Below are positions 1-11,755 of a stretch of DNA of 64,000 nucleotides, one piece after another (the stretch's first letter is position 1; each line of letters starts with the position of its first letter). The translations under genes were made by a program, and so were the position numbers. Under the pieces are notes generated by a model. That model saw only the letters and a program-made list of their open reading frames with translations. It made no database searches and was not told the DNA's origin. Source of the DNA: Siphonodentalium dalli (Eukaryota; Mollusca; Scaphopoda; Gadilida; Siphonodentaliidae). The stretch is taken from positions 197,377,948 through 197,441,947 of the forward strand of contig CP136064.1 of NCBI GenBank assembly GCA_032622095.1, given 5' to 3'.

Positions 1-911
1 CATGGCAACGGCTCAAATATTTGAAGAAAAATTGAAAAAGGCCACTGTTCAGAACAAACAAGCCTTGTGTTTGAAGAAATGATGTTAACTCATAGTGGCA
101 ATAATGGGCCATCAAACGGACTGAGCCACTATGACATATAGGGTCAAGGTCATTTACTAATGTCAAGGTCATGTGATATTTTCGTTTATTTTTTATAATT
201 GACTCATTACCACTAGAGCCTTAGTCATAAAAGCAATCCCCGCCATAATGCACACAAAGTATGGTGCAATCAGTGTGTTCAATTTGATATATGACGCATT
301 TTGTGTCCTTCAGTAACTGTCAACTTGTGACAGCATTTAGTTGATTATACATAATCACATTTTAAGTACTAGTTTTTATAGTAGTTGTGGCAGTACATAA
401 GTCACGATGAATTACCCTCAACAGACCATCAGACCAAATAAATATGATTTTGTGACTTTAGCAACTAAAGCAAGACACTTGACCACATGTGTTGCTTAGT
501 TATAGTGGAAACGTTTTGGAGGGGGTGTCCAGATGAGGGGTCATGCATCAGGATACAATCTGGTTTCCATGGCAACGGCATCAAATATATAGAGAAAAGT
601 TGAAAAAGCCCACTGTTGATAACCAGATGAGCCTTGTGTTTGAAGAAATGATGTGAACTCATAGCGCCATTAATGTTCCACCAAACGGACTATGCCATAT
701 AGTACATATAGAGTCAATGTCAATATATATATCTTTTATAAATTGTCTCATATTTCGCTAACCCTAGCACATGTATTAGTCATAAAAGCAATCCCATTCA
801 TAATACACAAACATTTGAACACCATCACCGCGTTCAATTTGATATGATATACTTGATACAGGACGATCATGGTCAACATGTCAACATTTATAGTTTATAT
901 TTAATCACATT

Positions 912-1388
912 TTAAAGGTACTCAATCCGATAAAACTCCTCTCAATTACTATTTCAATGGCTTCGGGGGTCAAAAATATTTGATTCGAGTCGAGGAAGTC
1001 ACCCATCAAAGCTCAGATTTGTTAGATATCGATTTTAGAAATCTATTATTTTTCATTATCGGGAATACTATCTGGCCCAGAACTCAGTCAAAATTGCGTT
1101 AAAATTACCACTTGATTTTAGAGTTATCCATCCTTGTCTGTTTGAATAGATTTGGAGTACACATCCAGAGCAGATTACGGCAGTTATTAGTACTCATCTC
1201 GAGTTAATAACAAATTTCAAAAATCAATATCTAATAACTCTGAGCTTTGTTTAATGGGTTCCTCGACTCAAATCAAATATTTTTTACCCCCAAAGCCAAA
1301 GAAATAGTAATATAGGACCCTCTGATCGGATTGTTGTTGTTGGAATCTGTTGAGATGGGGACCCTCTTTACGGATTGAGTACCTTTAA
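912..1388 (+). mobile_element. TTAA-flanked inverted-repeat element, copy 1
   Basis: The ends are TTAAAGGTACTCAATCCG and its reverse complement, with TTAA repeated on both sides. Unit 1 of the surrounding tandem repeat has the empty site (CACATTTTAAGTACTAG), so this is a real insertion with TTAA duplication. No transposase; non-autonomous (MITE). TTAA targeting is known from piggyBac-type elements, but the tip AGGTACT is not the usual CCC start. Confidence 0.85.
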
Positions 1389-1419
1389 GTACTAAGTTTT
1401 ATATTATTTGAGGCAGTAC

Positions 1420-1896
1420 TTAAAGGTACTCAATCCGATAAAACTCCTCTCAATTACTATTTCAATGGCTTCGGGGGTCAAAAATATTTGATTCGAGTCG
1501 AGGAAGTCACCCATCAAAGCTCAGATTTGTTAGATATCGATTTTAGAAATCTGTTATTTTTCATTATCGGGAATACTATCTGGCCCAGAACTCAGTCAAA
1601 ATTGCGTTAAAATTACCAATTGATTTTAGAGTTATCCATCCTTGTCTGTTTGAATAGATTTGGAGTACACATCCAGAGCAGATTACGGCAGTTATTAGTA
1701 CTCATCTCGAGAACATAACAAATTTCAAAAATCAATATCTAATAACTCTGAGCTTTGTTTGATGGGTACCTCGACTCGAATCAAATATTTTGTACCCCCA
1801 AAGCCAAAGAAATAGTAATATAGGACCCTCTGATCGGATTGTTGTTGTTGGAATCTGTTCAGATGGGGACCCTCTTTACGGATTGAGTACCTTTAA
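1420..1896 (+). mobile_element. TTAA-flanked inverted-repeat element, copy 2
   Basis: Same family, orientation and length (477 bp with both TTAA) as the copy at 912, with very few differences. The empty counterpart in unit 1 reads GTACATAAGTCACG against GTAC-TTAA here. It sits 31 bp after copy 1. Confidence 0.85.
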
Positions 1897-2096
1897 GTCA
1901 CGATACACTACCCTTTAGAGACCATCAGACCAAAATAAACACGATTTTGTGACTTTAGTATAACTAAAGCACTATACTTCACAAACTTTTTGAATGGGGG
2001 TGGCTGCATGTATCAGTATAAAAATGGTTTCCATGGAAACGTCATAAAATATTTGGAGAAAAGCCCACTGGGAAACCCGATGAACCTTGTAGTTAT

Positions 2097-2574
2097 TTAA
2101 AGGTACTCAATCCGCAAAGAGGGTCCCCATCTCAACAGATTCCAACAACAACAATCCGATCAGAGGGTCCTATATTACTATTTCTTTGGCTTTGGGGGTA
2201 CAAAATATTTGATTCGAGTCGAGGAACCCATCAAACAAAGCTCAGAGTTATTAGATATTGATTTTTGAAATTTGTTAAGTTTCTCGAGATGAGTACTAAT
2301 AACTGCCGTAATTTGCTCTGGATGTGTACTCCAAATCTATTCAAACAGACAAGGATGGATAACTCTAAAATCAAGTGGTAATTTTAACGCAATTTTGACT
2401 TGAGTTCTGGGCCAGATAGTATTCCCGATAATGAAAAATAATAGATTTCTAAAATCGATATCTAACAAATCTGAGCTTTGATGGGTGACTTCCTCGACTC
2501 GAATCAAATATTTTTGACCCCGAAGCCATTGAAATAGTAATTGAGAGGAGTTTTATCGGATTGAGTACCTTTAA
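2097..2574 (-). mobile_element. TTAA-flanked inverted-repeat element, copy 3
   Basis: Same family in reverse orientation, inserted in the third tandem unit between TTAT-TTAA and TTAA-ATACAAGTCACG. About 478 bp including both TTAA. Confidence 0.85.
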
Positions 2575-2797
2575 ATACAAGTCACGATCCAACTCCGAAT
2601 TAAGGGATCATCAGACCCAAATAAATACGATTGTATGACTATGTTTGTTTGTACTAAAGAATGAAACTTCACATATAGGGTGATTAGTTATAGAAACAAC
2701 TTTTGGGATGTGTTGTCCGATGGGGGAGTCGTATTTCAAGGTCAAACCGAGGACAAAGGCCAAATACCAGAACAGTGCATGGCTGCATGCGCTCAGT

Positions 2798-3064
2798 CTA
2801 CTATCTGAAATTATTACTGTCTTCGAGGAAATAAATCGAACATTTTTCATTGCATAATTTAGTTTTTTGGTAGCCATTTGCAGATTTGTTTTTTATCGCG
2901 TGAAGGAACACTCAATACTGATTCATCTTTTCAGAAATTATAATGTTTTAAGTTATTTTGTTTCTAAAAAATATGTTTCTGCAAATGGCTACCAAAAAAC
3001 TCAAATGTGTTATGTTTGATGTTTGATTTATTTTCTCGCAGACAGTCATGATTTCAGATAGTAG
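2798..3064. repeat. Foldback with ~88 bp arms
   Basis: The left arm begins CTACTATCTGAAATTATTAC and the right arm ends with CATGATTTCAGATAGTAG. Both arms share TTTTTTGGTAGCCATTTGCA or its complement. No target duplication identified. Confidence 0.7.
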
Positions 3065-3214
3065 AGAGAGAGTGTAGACCCTATAGTTGGATTCCTAAAG
3101 TATACATATAGACGATGCAGTGATTTTTTTTTTGCAAATATTTCCTGTTAAACTCTAACATTTGCGAAAGCGCGCTATTGCCACCCGAAACACCACCGCA
3201 CCCCCAAATATACA

Positions 3215-3556
3215 ATTTGCAGTCGTTATAACGAGTTGTTTGAAATCGTTCTAACGATTTACAACAACTCGTTATAACGCCTTACAATTTATGAGTCGTT
3301 ATAACAGCTCGTTATAACGACTTGCAAGTCGTTGCAAGTCGTTATAGCGATTTCCAACAACTCGTTATATATAACGACTTGCAAGTCGTTATAATGAGTT
3401 GTAAGTCGTTATAACGAGTTGTGAATGTCTTTATAACAACTGGTAGAAAAAATTACAAAGTAGAAATAAAAACAAGTCGTTATAACGAGTTGTTGGACGT
3501 CGTTGTTTGCAAGTCGTTATAACGAGTTTTTGCCAGGTCGTTATAACGAGTTGTGT
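3215..3556. repeat. Short-period self-complementary satellite
   Basis: About 20 occurrences of GTCGTTATAACGAGTTGT-like words in both orientations, mixed with GACTTGCAAGTCG. TTATAA and CTTGCAAG cores are palindromic, so the array can fold in many registers. No gene. Confidence 0.8.
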
Positions 3557-4094
3557 ATTTGCATATTGATGGTGATGTGTTCCGGATGGCCCTAATGCGC
3601 TTTCGTACAAATGACCACTTTTTTACATAATTAGAACATATCTCGCATATGGTGAGGGTAAACATGTGTTGATATATGCCTAGAACATGTACTATAACAT
3701 ACATTTGTTATAAAGGACACTGATTTTTTTCCTTCAAACGGATATTTTGATATTGAGATTTAAAAAAAAAAAGAACCACGAATGGGCCGGGGCTCCTTCT
3801 TATGAGCCAACAGGCGATGTCCAGTTCGTCTCAGGGCAATGCGACTTAGTTGTGTTTAATACAGACAAATATCATGCACCAAGTCATATAGGTTTGGTAA
3901 AAATTTAATGTTCACCATGAGGCATGTTGGCATTTTGGTGGGTGTTGCGCCATTCCCGGTAATTTATAAGTTGTAGTATTCACCTGAAATTCGAGAAGCT
4001 ATAAATGTATCGGTATCGAACGGTGGTGGTTCATTGTGACAAAACAAAACAACCAATGCAACCCACCCTGGTTACGGATCTCATTTGACCTTCG
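3557..4094. other. No feature recognised
   Basis: Low-complexity AT-rich DNA with an A-run near 3763. I see no gene, inverted repeat or tandem array that I can support. Confidence 0.5.
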
Positions 4095-5247
4095 GTGAGG
4101 CGGACGCAAGCTCGTTATGACTATAAGCAGGATAACTGCATGAGTTGCTACCATATCATATTGGTTCAAACATTCATCATATTCACATCGCTACTCGACA
4201 GCCAGAGAGGACGGACGCATCATAGCCATTCTCACTCAGACTTCAGCTGGACAATGGATTCATCTATAATCCCCGCTGAAGTCAAGCTCGTCCTGAGCTC
4301 ACTCAACTTGGATCACTGCCTGACATGGAATCTAAACCGGTCAGGCAGCCAGGTTGATTGCTTTTGACGTACCGGGTTAAACCGACACGGTCCTTATCAG
4401 GACCCTCTGCCGGTCGTAACCCGGTAGCTGGAGACCGCCAGCTACATGTGGACGAAGGAGCGAAGAAAAGGAGACGGAAAAGCAAGAAGGATGCAGACAG
4501 GAAGGCCAAGTGGAAACAGGGGCGAGCTGAGAGACGCACAGCTCCCCACACTCGGCCTCAACCGACGATACCACCACCAGAAGCAGAGACGCCGATGTCA
4601 CCCGGATGTCTCTGCTATCGTCACCGAAGTCAACGGAGACAGGGACGCGGATATCACCCCCGACGCTCCTGCCGCTGACTTTCGAGGTAGAGATGGACAC
4701 ATTTACACCTGTGACACCGGAATACCACCACACCCCGGTGTCCTCCATCTCCACCACCAGCAACAACAACAGCAACAACAACAGCAACATCAGCAGCAAG
4801 TCCACCATTTCCATCAGGTCGGAGGATGAACGTACTGAACTATTGGACAGATTCTACGATGAGGTCCCGACAATCGACCCCGAAGAAAAGCGAATAATCC
4901 GCGAAGCTGTTAAAGCTTACGACGACGAAGAAAGGCGAACAATCCACGAAGAAAGGCGAACAATCCGCGAAACTATTAAAGCTTTCGACGACGCATCACG
5001 AACAAAAGCAACAACAACAACACCAATTCAACCGATAGGAAAAAAAAAAGAAAGCAAAAAAGAAAAAGACCAAGTTCTAGATCACTTCCTGCTTCGGGGG
5101 CACGAAACTCGACAACGCTCTTCAGCGGCAGCACAGCACCCAACAGTGGGTTGTAGGGGAGGGCATACTGCCATTCCAAATCTTCCCGGGAATCATCCCA
5201 AACTCCAAACCTGGTTGCTACCATATTGGACCGATCCATCCCTGTGA
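4095..5247 (+). pseudogene. Frame-broken basic ORF region, possibly retroelement-derived
   Basis: Three successive plus-strand frames look protein-like: 4095-4367 (acidic/hydrophobic, ending NLNRSGSQVDCF), 4358-4678 (very basic, KKRRRKSKKDADRKAKWK) and 4606-5247 (Ser/Thr/Asn-rich, then an acidic-basic stretch with EERRTI repeated at about residues 107-120). The second part resembles the basic regions of gag-like/ORF1 proteins in invertebrate retroelements, but I cannot name a family. It is GC-richer than its surroundings and contains a CAA/CAG run near 4760-4800. No reverse transcriptase follows. It could also be a decayed host exon. Confidence 0.3.
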
Positions 5248-5754
5248 AGTGTGTTTCCTTCTCTTTATCTTCCGAAACTTATATTTCTCCTTCAAATATT
5301 TCGCCTTTTACTAAGGACGAATTGCACAATTGCGTGTGTGTGTTGGGGAAAGACGCGTGGTCCCCTCTAGGCTTTTTGTTAAGATCGGGGTGTATTTACC
5401 GATGGGTTTATATTCTTTGGTCTGGGCCCATGCTGTGTGACCCAGTACGTGTCTTAGGGAGGTTACTTGATCCGGATGGGACTTCTACATGATGGGTTCG
5501 CAGCCCGAGGAGGGCGAGTGGTCACGACTGACTGACGGACGGACGCCGGTCTTCGGGATCGGCTGGTGACGGACTTCTGTGGATGGTTTTTTTTTTTTTT
5601 TTTAACCATGGAGCTCCTCTTAAAGGGGGGCTTTGGTCGACAAGAGTGATCCGAAAGCCGCAGATAAGGGTAAACATCCCCTTAAAGAGGATAAATCTTC
5701 TCTATACGTTAATAATATTGCTTTTATGTTCAATCGAGGTAAGTGAAAATTTGG
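5248..5754. other. No gene recognised; T-run at 5586-5603
   Basis: GC-richer sequence continuing from the basic ORF region, with GACTGACGGACGGACGCCGG near 5529 and a run of about 18 T. It might be the rest of the same decayed element; nothing decisive is seen. Confidence 0.35.
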
Positions 5755-6212
5755 TCACAACAGATCCGACCAGACATGGTCAAAACGTACCATTCTGAGA
5801 ACGAAATTTACCAACATTTCTCAGGAAAATTTCATGTTTTGATTGTTCAAACTTTTCATTTCAAGATGTGGTCTTTATGTGACGTTTAGCGGGGTACCAA
5901 AAAAAATCAAGAAATGAACTATGTTCAAAATTTTATGTAACTTATTTTCAATTTTATTTGTCATTTTATGTAATTTATTTCACAATAATAAATTATCCTA
6001 AACTGTTTTCTTCAAAGAATATATTTACGAAACTAACTCTAATAATACATTTCTCTGAAATTTGCAGCATTATTTGATCAACATCATGCAAAGAGCACGT
6101 AGCGAAAGTTTTAGCAATCAACACATGAAATTTGAATGAGAAATGTTGGTAAATTTCGTTCACAGAATGGTATACGTTTTGACCATATCTGGTCGGGTAC
6201 GTTCTGTCCAAT
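5755..6212. mobile_element. Palindromic MITE with >100 bp inverted arms
   Basis: The left arm has CCGACCAGACATGGTCAAAAC then GAACGAAATTTACCAACATT. The right arm at 6080-6212 carries the same words reversed, with ~80-85% identity. The total is ~460 bp with an AT-rich centre. Exact ends and target duplication are not clear. Confidence 0.7.
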
Positions 6213-7420
6213 AATTTGATTACACTCTCCCTCCTTTGTGGCCAAAAAAAGTTTGTCGATCCGTAATTTTAGTTTACCCTAACAGCGGAAGTGTACATTG
6301 TCGTATTCGAGAAGCAGGATGCAGTCTCCGCAACTTGTTCAACACAAAACTGGACGCGGAACTAAAGACGTGTGTTATAAATTAGTTTTCCTGTTTGAAA
6401 ATAAGTCACCGTCAAAAACACGCTTAATCATTTATATATTTCCAAAGTAACACATATGTACAAAAAACATGTTTTTTCCACATGAAATGTTTTTGCCTAA
6501 TAAAATTGAAATGCTTTGCCGTGTGCGTAAATTCCGTGAAAATACTAAATTATTCCACTTCCGACCCCAATTTCATATAATCCAAATCCGTGGTTGGTCG
6601 TTTGTGTTGCACAAATACGGCCCAAAATCAGGTTCGAACAAATGGGTTGGCACTTAATAGTACATGGCACAGGGTGTTGCGTCATGCGCATGCGCAAAAT
6701 TGTATTCCTGTGAAGTTACTTTCAGCCTCATCGTTCTGTCTTTTTCTCGACGGAAGTAAAATTTAAGTTTCGCGCATGCGCCATATGCAATTTTGCGTAC
6801 TTGTTAAAATGACGCGAAAAAGTTTTGTTCTCTTGCTGAATTCAAACTTAATTGGTTAGAACACGTATTATCGTAGTTTAGGGAAAATGAATGTGAACGT
6901 TACATCCTTCCATATGAATTCGACGACTATTGCCTGGTAAAACTGGATAAAAACTGGATTTGAATAGAAGTTCTGGTGACACTGACTGACCGTGAATCGT
7001 GATGTTGACATTCACATGTTGTTAACATTTTGATTGAATTTTGTCAGCGGTAACACTCGTTTCACAACGAAAGAATTTGGGAACCTCAGAGAGTAAACAC
7101 ACACAAACTGATTATACACCAGCGACCATTCTCACAAGAAGAAAACCACAACACACGTGATCTAAGTAGTGTTGGCTGTTGCCAACTGCAAGTGACTACT
7201 ACTACTAGTACTAGTACTGCCCTGGAACACAACAAGTTGAACAACAACAATGTGGCTAGCACTGTAGCAGTAGCAACATAATGGAATGTACTAGTAGTAT
7301 TGTATCAACCACAGTGGAATTTGACAATACAATTAGAATTTTGGACTGAACTGGACTTAAATCTAGCTGGAGTACATATTCAATTTCAATGGAATTATGG
7401 ATGTACAAGACTGTGGACAG

Positions 7421-7558
7421 CACAGTTGTTGGAAACTTGTAAAAAAAACCCGAAAAGAGATGTCACCACCACTACTTTATATATTAATATAATTATATTA
7501 ATAAGTAGGGGTGGCGACATCTCTTTTCGGGGTTTTTGACAAGTTTCCAACAACTGTG
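7421..7558. repeat. Near-perfect 138 bp palindrome
   Basis: CACAGTTGTTGGAAACTTGT at the left equals the reverse complement of the right end. The arms continue through AGAGATGTC(A/G)CCACC to a centre of TATTAATATAATTATATTAA. A recently formed foldback or MITE. Confidence 0.8.
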
Positions 7559-7564
7559 GTGGAC

Positions 7565-7816
7565 AGTTACCCAGGTTGGAGAGGATTGTGATAAAGTTAC
7601 CCAGGTTAATAACATTTTATGTTTAGCAACAAATTATTGATTTTTGCGATAAAAATGACGAACTACAGTACTAATATGTCTTAATGTATGCTTAATAAGG
7701 GCTATTACTTGCCAAAACTGAACAATATTTCCCTCTGTCACTATTAAATCGAGTTGATATTGTGAGATTTGCTTAACCTGGGTAACTTTATCACAATTAT
7801 CTCCAACCTGGGTAAC
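7565..7816. mobile_element. 252 bp element with 45 bp inverted repeats
   Basis: 7565-7609 and 7772-7816 are inverted copies with two mismatches. Each contains the word GTTACCCAGGTT twice, and two more copies of CTGGGTAACTTTATCAC follow to 7853. Short AT-rich core, no ORF. Confidence 0.75.
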
Positions 7817-8805
7817 TTTATCACAAATTTAGGAATCTGGGTAACTTTATCACAGAAAACTGGTGAGAGTGACCTATTCAGCAACAGTTACTAGTAATAC
7901 TAGTTCAGTCATGAACGTAGTGCGTATCCTTGCAGCAATCTGCGAAAGCGGTCATATTGACCTATAGTAATACTACCACTACTAGTAAATTTAAAATGAC
8001 TAATTTGAATTTTTTCAAGTATCAATCATTTGGCATAAAATAAATAACCGTGGAAGGTGTATTGAGGTAATGTGTTAATACATATCTGTAGCTAAAGGCT
8101 GTTACTGATATTACTAGTAGCCAAACATTCTACAATAAATCTAATTGAGTCGACTCTACAGCTGCAGGAATCTGCGAAAGCGGTCATATTGACCTACAAT
8201 AAATCAATTAAATCCTGCCAGAAGCTGAGGTTTGCCACACAGCAAAATATAAGTTAATTGCCATTTATAGTAGATGATTTCATTCCAATTAAAAATTAAA
8301 AATTCCATCAAAATTGCCGTTGAGATTTGAGAATAGGTGCGAGGATTGACTTGACTCAAATTGTCAGTTCGCATTCCCATGATTCCCATGATAGTAAATC
8401 TGTAATCTCAATCCAGGATCCATGATTCAATTTCAAGTCAGCTAACTAGTGAGAGTCATTTGTGGTGATCAGTTTATCGACAAATCTTGTATTCATATAT
8501 TTTATTTAGTTACATGATACTTGAAACGTTATTCAAAAGTATGAGCTAACCACTTGACTATATTTTGATTCATTTAGTGAAAATTCATAGCATTAAAATA
8601 TCACAATAAATCAATTTGAAAATCAGTCTTCTTGAATCAATCTCTCCATGAGGTCATCGGTGGTGCCATCACTACCCCTCCCTCACATGACCCCAGGCTC
8701 AATTAATTTATTTCTCATTTCCTTAACAAAGGCATTGAGATAAGTATATATAATTTATGCTGAATACTGTGGGATGCCAAATTGACATTTAATAAATAAT
8801 TGAGC
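7817..8805. other. Non-coding; short dispersed repeat CTGCGAAAGCGGTCATATTG
   Basis: The 20 bp word occurs at 7940 and again at 8170, each after a 'GCAG(C/G)AATCTGCG'-like lead. A diverged copy lies near 12255 (CCGCAAAAGCAGTCAT). Otherwise AT-rich with no gene seen. Confidence 0.5.
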
Positions 8806-8950
8806 GTAAGCGTAATAAGGAATCCCTTATTGCACTTAAGCGCAATAAGGGAAAATAAGGAATATTCATTATTGCGCTTAAGTTCAATAAGAGATTCCTT
8901 ATTGAGCTTAAGCGCAATAGGAGCTAAATGCACTTAAAAGCGCAATAATG
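8806..8950. repeat. GCGCTTAAGCGC array 1
   Basis: Several copies of (T)GCGCTTAAGCGCAAT and diverged forms spaced 15-25 bp, with AATAAGGAATCCCTTATT between. Preceded by a mutated form of the TATGGGAGGCCAAATT end seen at 10210. Confidence 0.75.
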
Positions 8951-10209
8951 AATTTGACTAAAGGATTCATAAGGCCATCAATTATTTTTCAATTTGTTTA
9001 ATCTACATGTAGCATACTAAAAGTTAATATGAAAAAAGTAGAGCATATGGATTTCAATTTATTTAATTTTTCTCTAGCTTTTGAAATACTTGACCAGAAA
9101 ATATGGAATTTGGCACATTGCCATAGTTTCTCACTTTAAGTTGATAATAAACGGTCTTTATTTGTAATTATTAGTGTCCCTTTAAGTCATCTGAGGTCAA
9201 TGACACCTACCTATGGCACTCCCTCAAATTACCTGTGTGCAAATTTTCCATTATATATCTTCTGATATGATAACAAGCGCTCTTCGTTGATCATTATCCA
9301 GCATATCAGTCCAGCATCACTAAATTCACCCTCTGGGGACCTCATTCTGCTTAGGCCTCATCTTCTCTGGCAAGTTTATTTATTATCAAATTTCTATAGA
9401 AACTTCTTCACATAGATTCTATTTCTTTTTTAGTTTAGTTTCTCTATTTTGGAAGACTATTTCCCCCATAATTGGCAGACAACACATTGCATATAAATTG
9501 AGGTTCCCAATGGGTGTACATAACAATATTCATCACTTGGGAACTTCAATTTGAGTCTATGTCTCCCATAGCAGATGAGGCCATGCATTTGGTGACACGA
9601 AAATTAAACTCTTGTATGTTAATATAATTCATTAGCCCCCCTAATTTTGAGAATGAAGGCACATATCCCATGATATTTCCCTAGTTACGGTAGGTGACCG
9701 ATGTGTGTCAGTTTCTCTTAATATCGTCTAAGCTGATAAGGAACGCTCTTCTAAGCTGATAACGAACACTCTATATATCCATATATGACCAGATATGATA
9801 ATATATTTTTACCCCCCCCCCCTTTAGGATCAACGATACTTATCCAACAGGACCTCCTGTGTTAATTTCCCCCTGTATATGAATTTCCAGCAATCAGAGT
9901 CCATATATTTTTGGTATATGATTAATTATTTAATAATAATTGTTTATTAGTCGTCTTAGTCTGACTTAGATCAACAACACCTATAAGTACATGTACACAA
10001 TAGACTTGAAATAGGGGGGAAAACTCTATTTTCATATTATCAGTATCCCTGTCCCCAAGAATTTGTGTCTCCATCCCAGAGATCTAGTATATTTTATAAA
10101 TGAGACATATCCTGCATATAGCTATACAATTTTCATGGTCATAAATGGGATCTAGGGGTCACTGGGGGATTGCTTCCCTCATATGGTGTGCCTATATCGA
10201 CTACTATAT
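8951..10209. other. AT-rich non-coding stretch
   Basis: Apart from the repeat piece at 9301-9595 and a C-run near 9812-9822, no gene or clear inverted repeat was seen. Confidence 0.5.
9301..9595. mobile_element. Half copy of the GGTCCCCAGAGGGTGAATTT family with its extension
   Basis: CACTAAATTCACCCTCTGGG and GACCTCATTCTG are followed by the extended segment (TTTAGTTTAGTTTCTCT, ATTGGCAGACAACACATTGC, TCTCCCATAGCAGATGAGGCC) that recurs near 21880-22140, 58365-58510, 59640-59830 and 60400-60590. Confidence 0.6.
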
Positions 10210-11516
10210 TATGGGAGGCCAAATTCACATTTAATAATTAATTGTGCTTAAGCGCAATCAATTGTGCTTAAGTGCAATTAATTGCGCTTAAGCACAAATA
10301 ATTACGCGTAAGCGCAATCAATTACGTAATTAATTGCGCTTTAATAAGCACAATTCATGGTTATATGTAACAAAACACCCGTGGTGAATAAATAGGTTTC
10401 TTCATAACTTAGCATTAACTCCTATTGACATGTCACCTCTTGGTTTCATTGGTTTGGATGGGTAGGGAGCTAGCCCAACTTCTTTATCAAAATGGCTGAC
10501 TCGCAATAGTGTCACCTTCTGTTTTAGTTGGAGCGACTCGTGATAGCATTATATTATCTTATCTTCGGTATATATTAGTTGGGGCTACTTGCAATAGCAT
10601 TACTTTCTGTATTAGTCGGGGCGACATTGATTTTCTTCAATTTTCGAGTATACAGGCACACCATATGAGGGAAGCAAGCCTGATCATGGAAATACTATAG
10701 ATTTGTGCAAGAGATGCTTATTTAATAAGAAAAACTAGAGCTCCAGGACTGAGACACCAAAGCTCCAGTAATTACACACCATTTTTTGGACAGGGATGCT
10801 GATAATATGAAAATAGGGTTTTTCCCCCCTGATTTAAGTCAATAAGTAAACCATACAGTAATGCTCTAATTAATCGACTCCTTAACCACAGCAGAATTAT
10901 GGATAACTTTTCAGGATTTAGTCGGAAATATGGCTTGTTGCAATTCATCAGAAAGCTCTCGAGAGCTTTTCGATGAATGGCAACAAGCCATATTTCTGAC
11001 TAAATCCTGAAAAGTTACCCATAATTCTGCTGTGGTTAAGAAGTCGATTAATTAGAGCATTACTGTATGAGGTAAGAAAGCCCTCATGCAGTGACACCGC
11101 ATGCATGTATAGGATATTACCATAGTAAAGGCTAAAATCTGTGCAAAAATACATTAAAAACATCATACACAAAATTACTAGAGTTCTGGGAAGGCGACAT
11201 CAATTCTTTGGATAGAGGGATGCTGATAATATGTAATTAGGGATTCCCCTTGTTGAACACATACTCACAGTTGACTGTTGAGTACAGGTCAAAATTAGCC
11301 CAATGCTCATCTTGTGTTGCTAGGTGATACACCAGATCATGCTAATAGTTTATGGGTAGGTTAGATAGTAGTCACAATTACGCTTAAACGCAATTGATTG
11401 CGCTTAAGCGTAAATGCCCTATTTGCGCTTAAGCACAATATGTGGTATTTGCGCTTAAGCACAATTGATTGAGCTTAAGCGCAATTCATTATTAAATGTG
11501 AATTTGGCCTCCCATA
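10210..11516. mobile_element. 1.3 kb element with GCGCTTAAGC arrays at both ends
   Basis: TATGGGAGGCCAAATTCACA at 10210 is matched by its reverse complement ending at 11516. The flanks are CTATAT on both sides (10204-10209, 11517-11522), a probable 6 bp target duplication. Just inside each end is an array of GCGCTTAAGCGC-like words (10231-10350 and 11375-11485). A TA-flanked foldback (10856-11065) is nested inside. No transposase ORF. Confidence 0.7.
10856..11065. mobile_element. TA-flanked foldback, copy 1
   Basis: TA-CAGTAATGC...GCATTACTG-TA. The ~95 bp arms contain CGACTCCTTAACCACAGCAG and AGGATTTAGTCGGAAATATG. The CAGT tip and TA duplication suggest a Tc1/mariner-type MITE. Relatives lie at 43573 and 62211. 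Confidence 0.8.
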
Positions 11517-11599
11517 CTATATAGCATATATAGAGTGATCTGTTTATGACTGTGCCATTTAAAATTTATTCAGGGGGGAATCAATGAATAGCCTATTAA

Positions 11600-11755
11600 T
11601 TTTTATTTGCGCTTAACTTAAGCGCAAATGATTTGCGCTTTTAAAAGTGCAAATGATTTGCGCTTAAGTGCAAATGATTTATGCTTAAGTGTAAATATTT
11701 GCGCTTAAGCGCAAATGATAGACGTTATTTGCGCTTAAGCGTAAATAAATAATAA
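11600..11755. repeat. GCGCTTAAGCGC array 4
   Basis: At least six copies of TTGCGCTTAAGCGCAAAT-like words. GGCCTCC(C/G)A words follow at 11766, suggesting a further decayed end of the 10210 family. Confidence 0.75.

Larger units (their letters stand above)
1..2797. repeat. Diverged tandem repeat, about 0.5 kb units
   Basis: Units begin with CATGG(C/A)AACG at 1, 568 and 2032. Shared landmarks include GCCTTGTGTTTGAAGAAATG (71 and 633) and AAGTCACGAT followed by CATCAGACC (401, 1897 and 2579). Unit lengths are about 567 bp and, once inserted elements are removed, about 518 bp. No coding potential seen. Confidence 0.75.

Noticed and set aside
3215-3556. Regular repeats that could suggest a CRISPR array
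   Set aside because: No constant repeat with unique spacers, units are inverted as well as tandem, and the window is animal DNA.
4377-4814. 145-codon minus-strand frame with long leucine runs
   Set aside because: The leucine run is the complement of the CAA/CAG-rich stretch; the plus-strand frames are more protein-like.
7132-7240. CTCACAAGAAGAAAACCACAA segment as an exon or SINE head
   Set aside because: Shared with 20688 but no polymerase III boxes or splice sites could be supported; left as an unnamed dispersed repeat.
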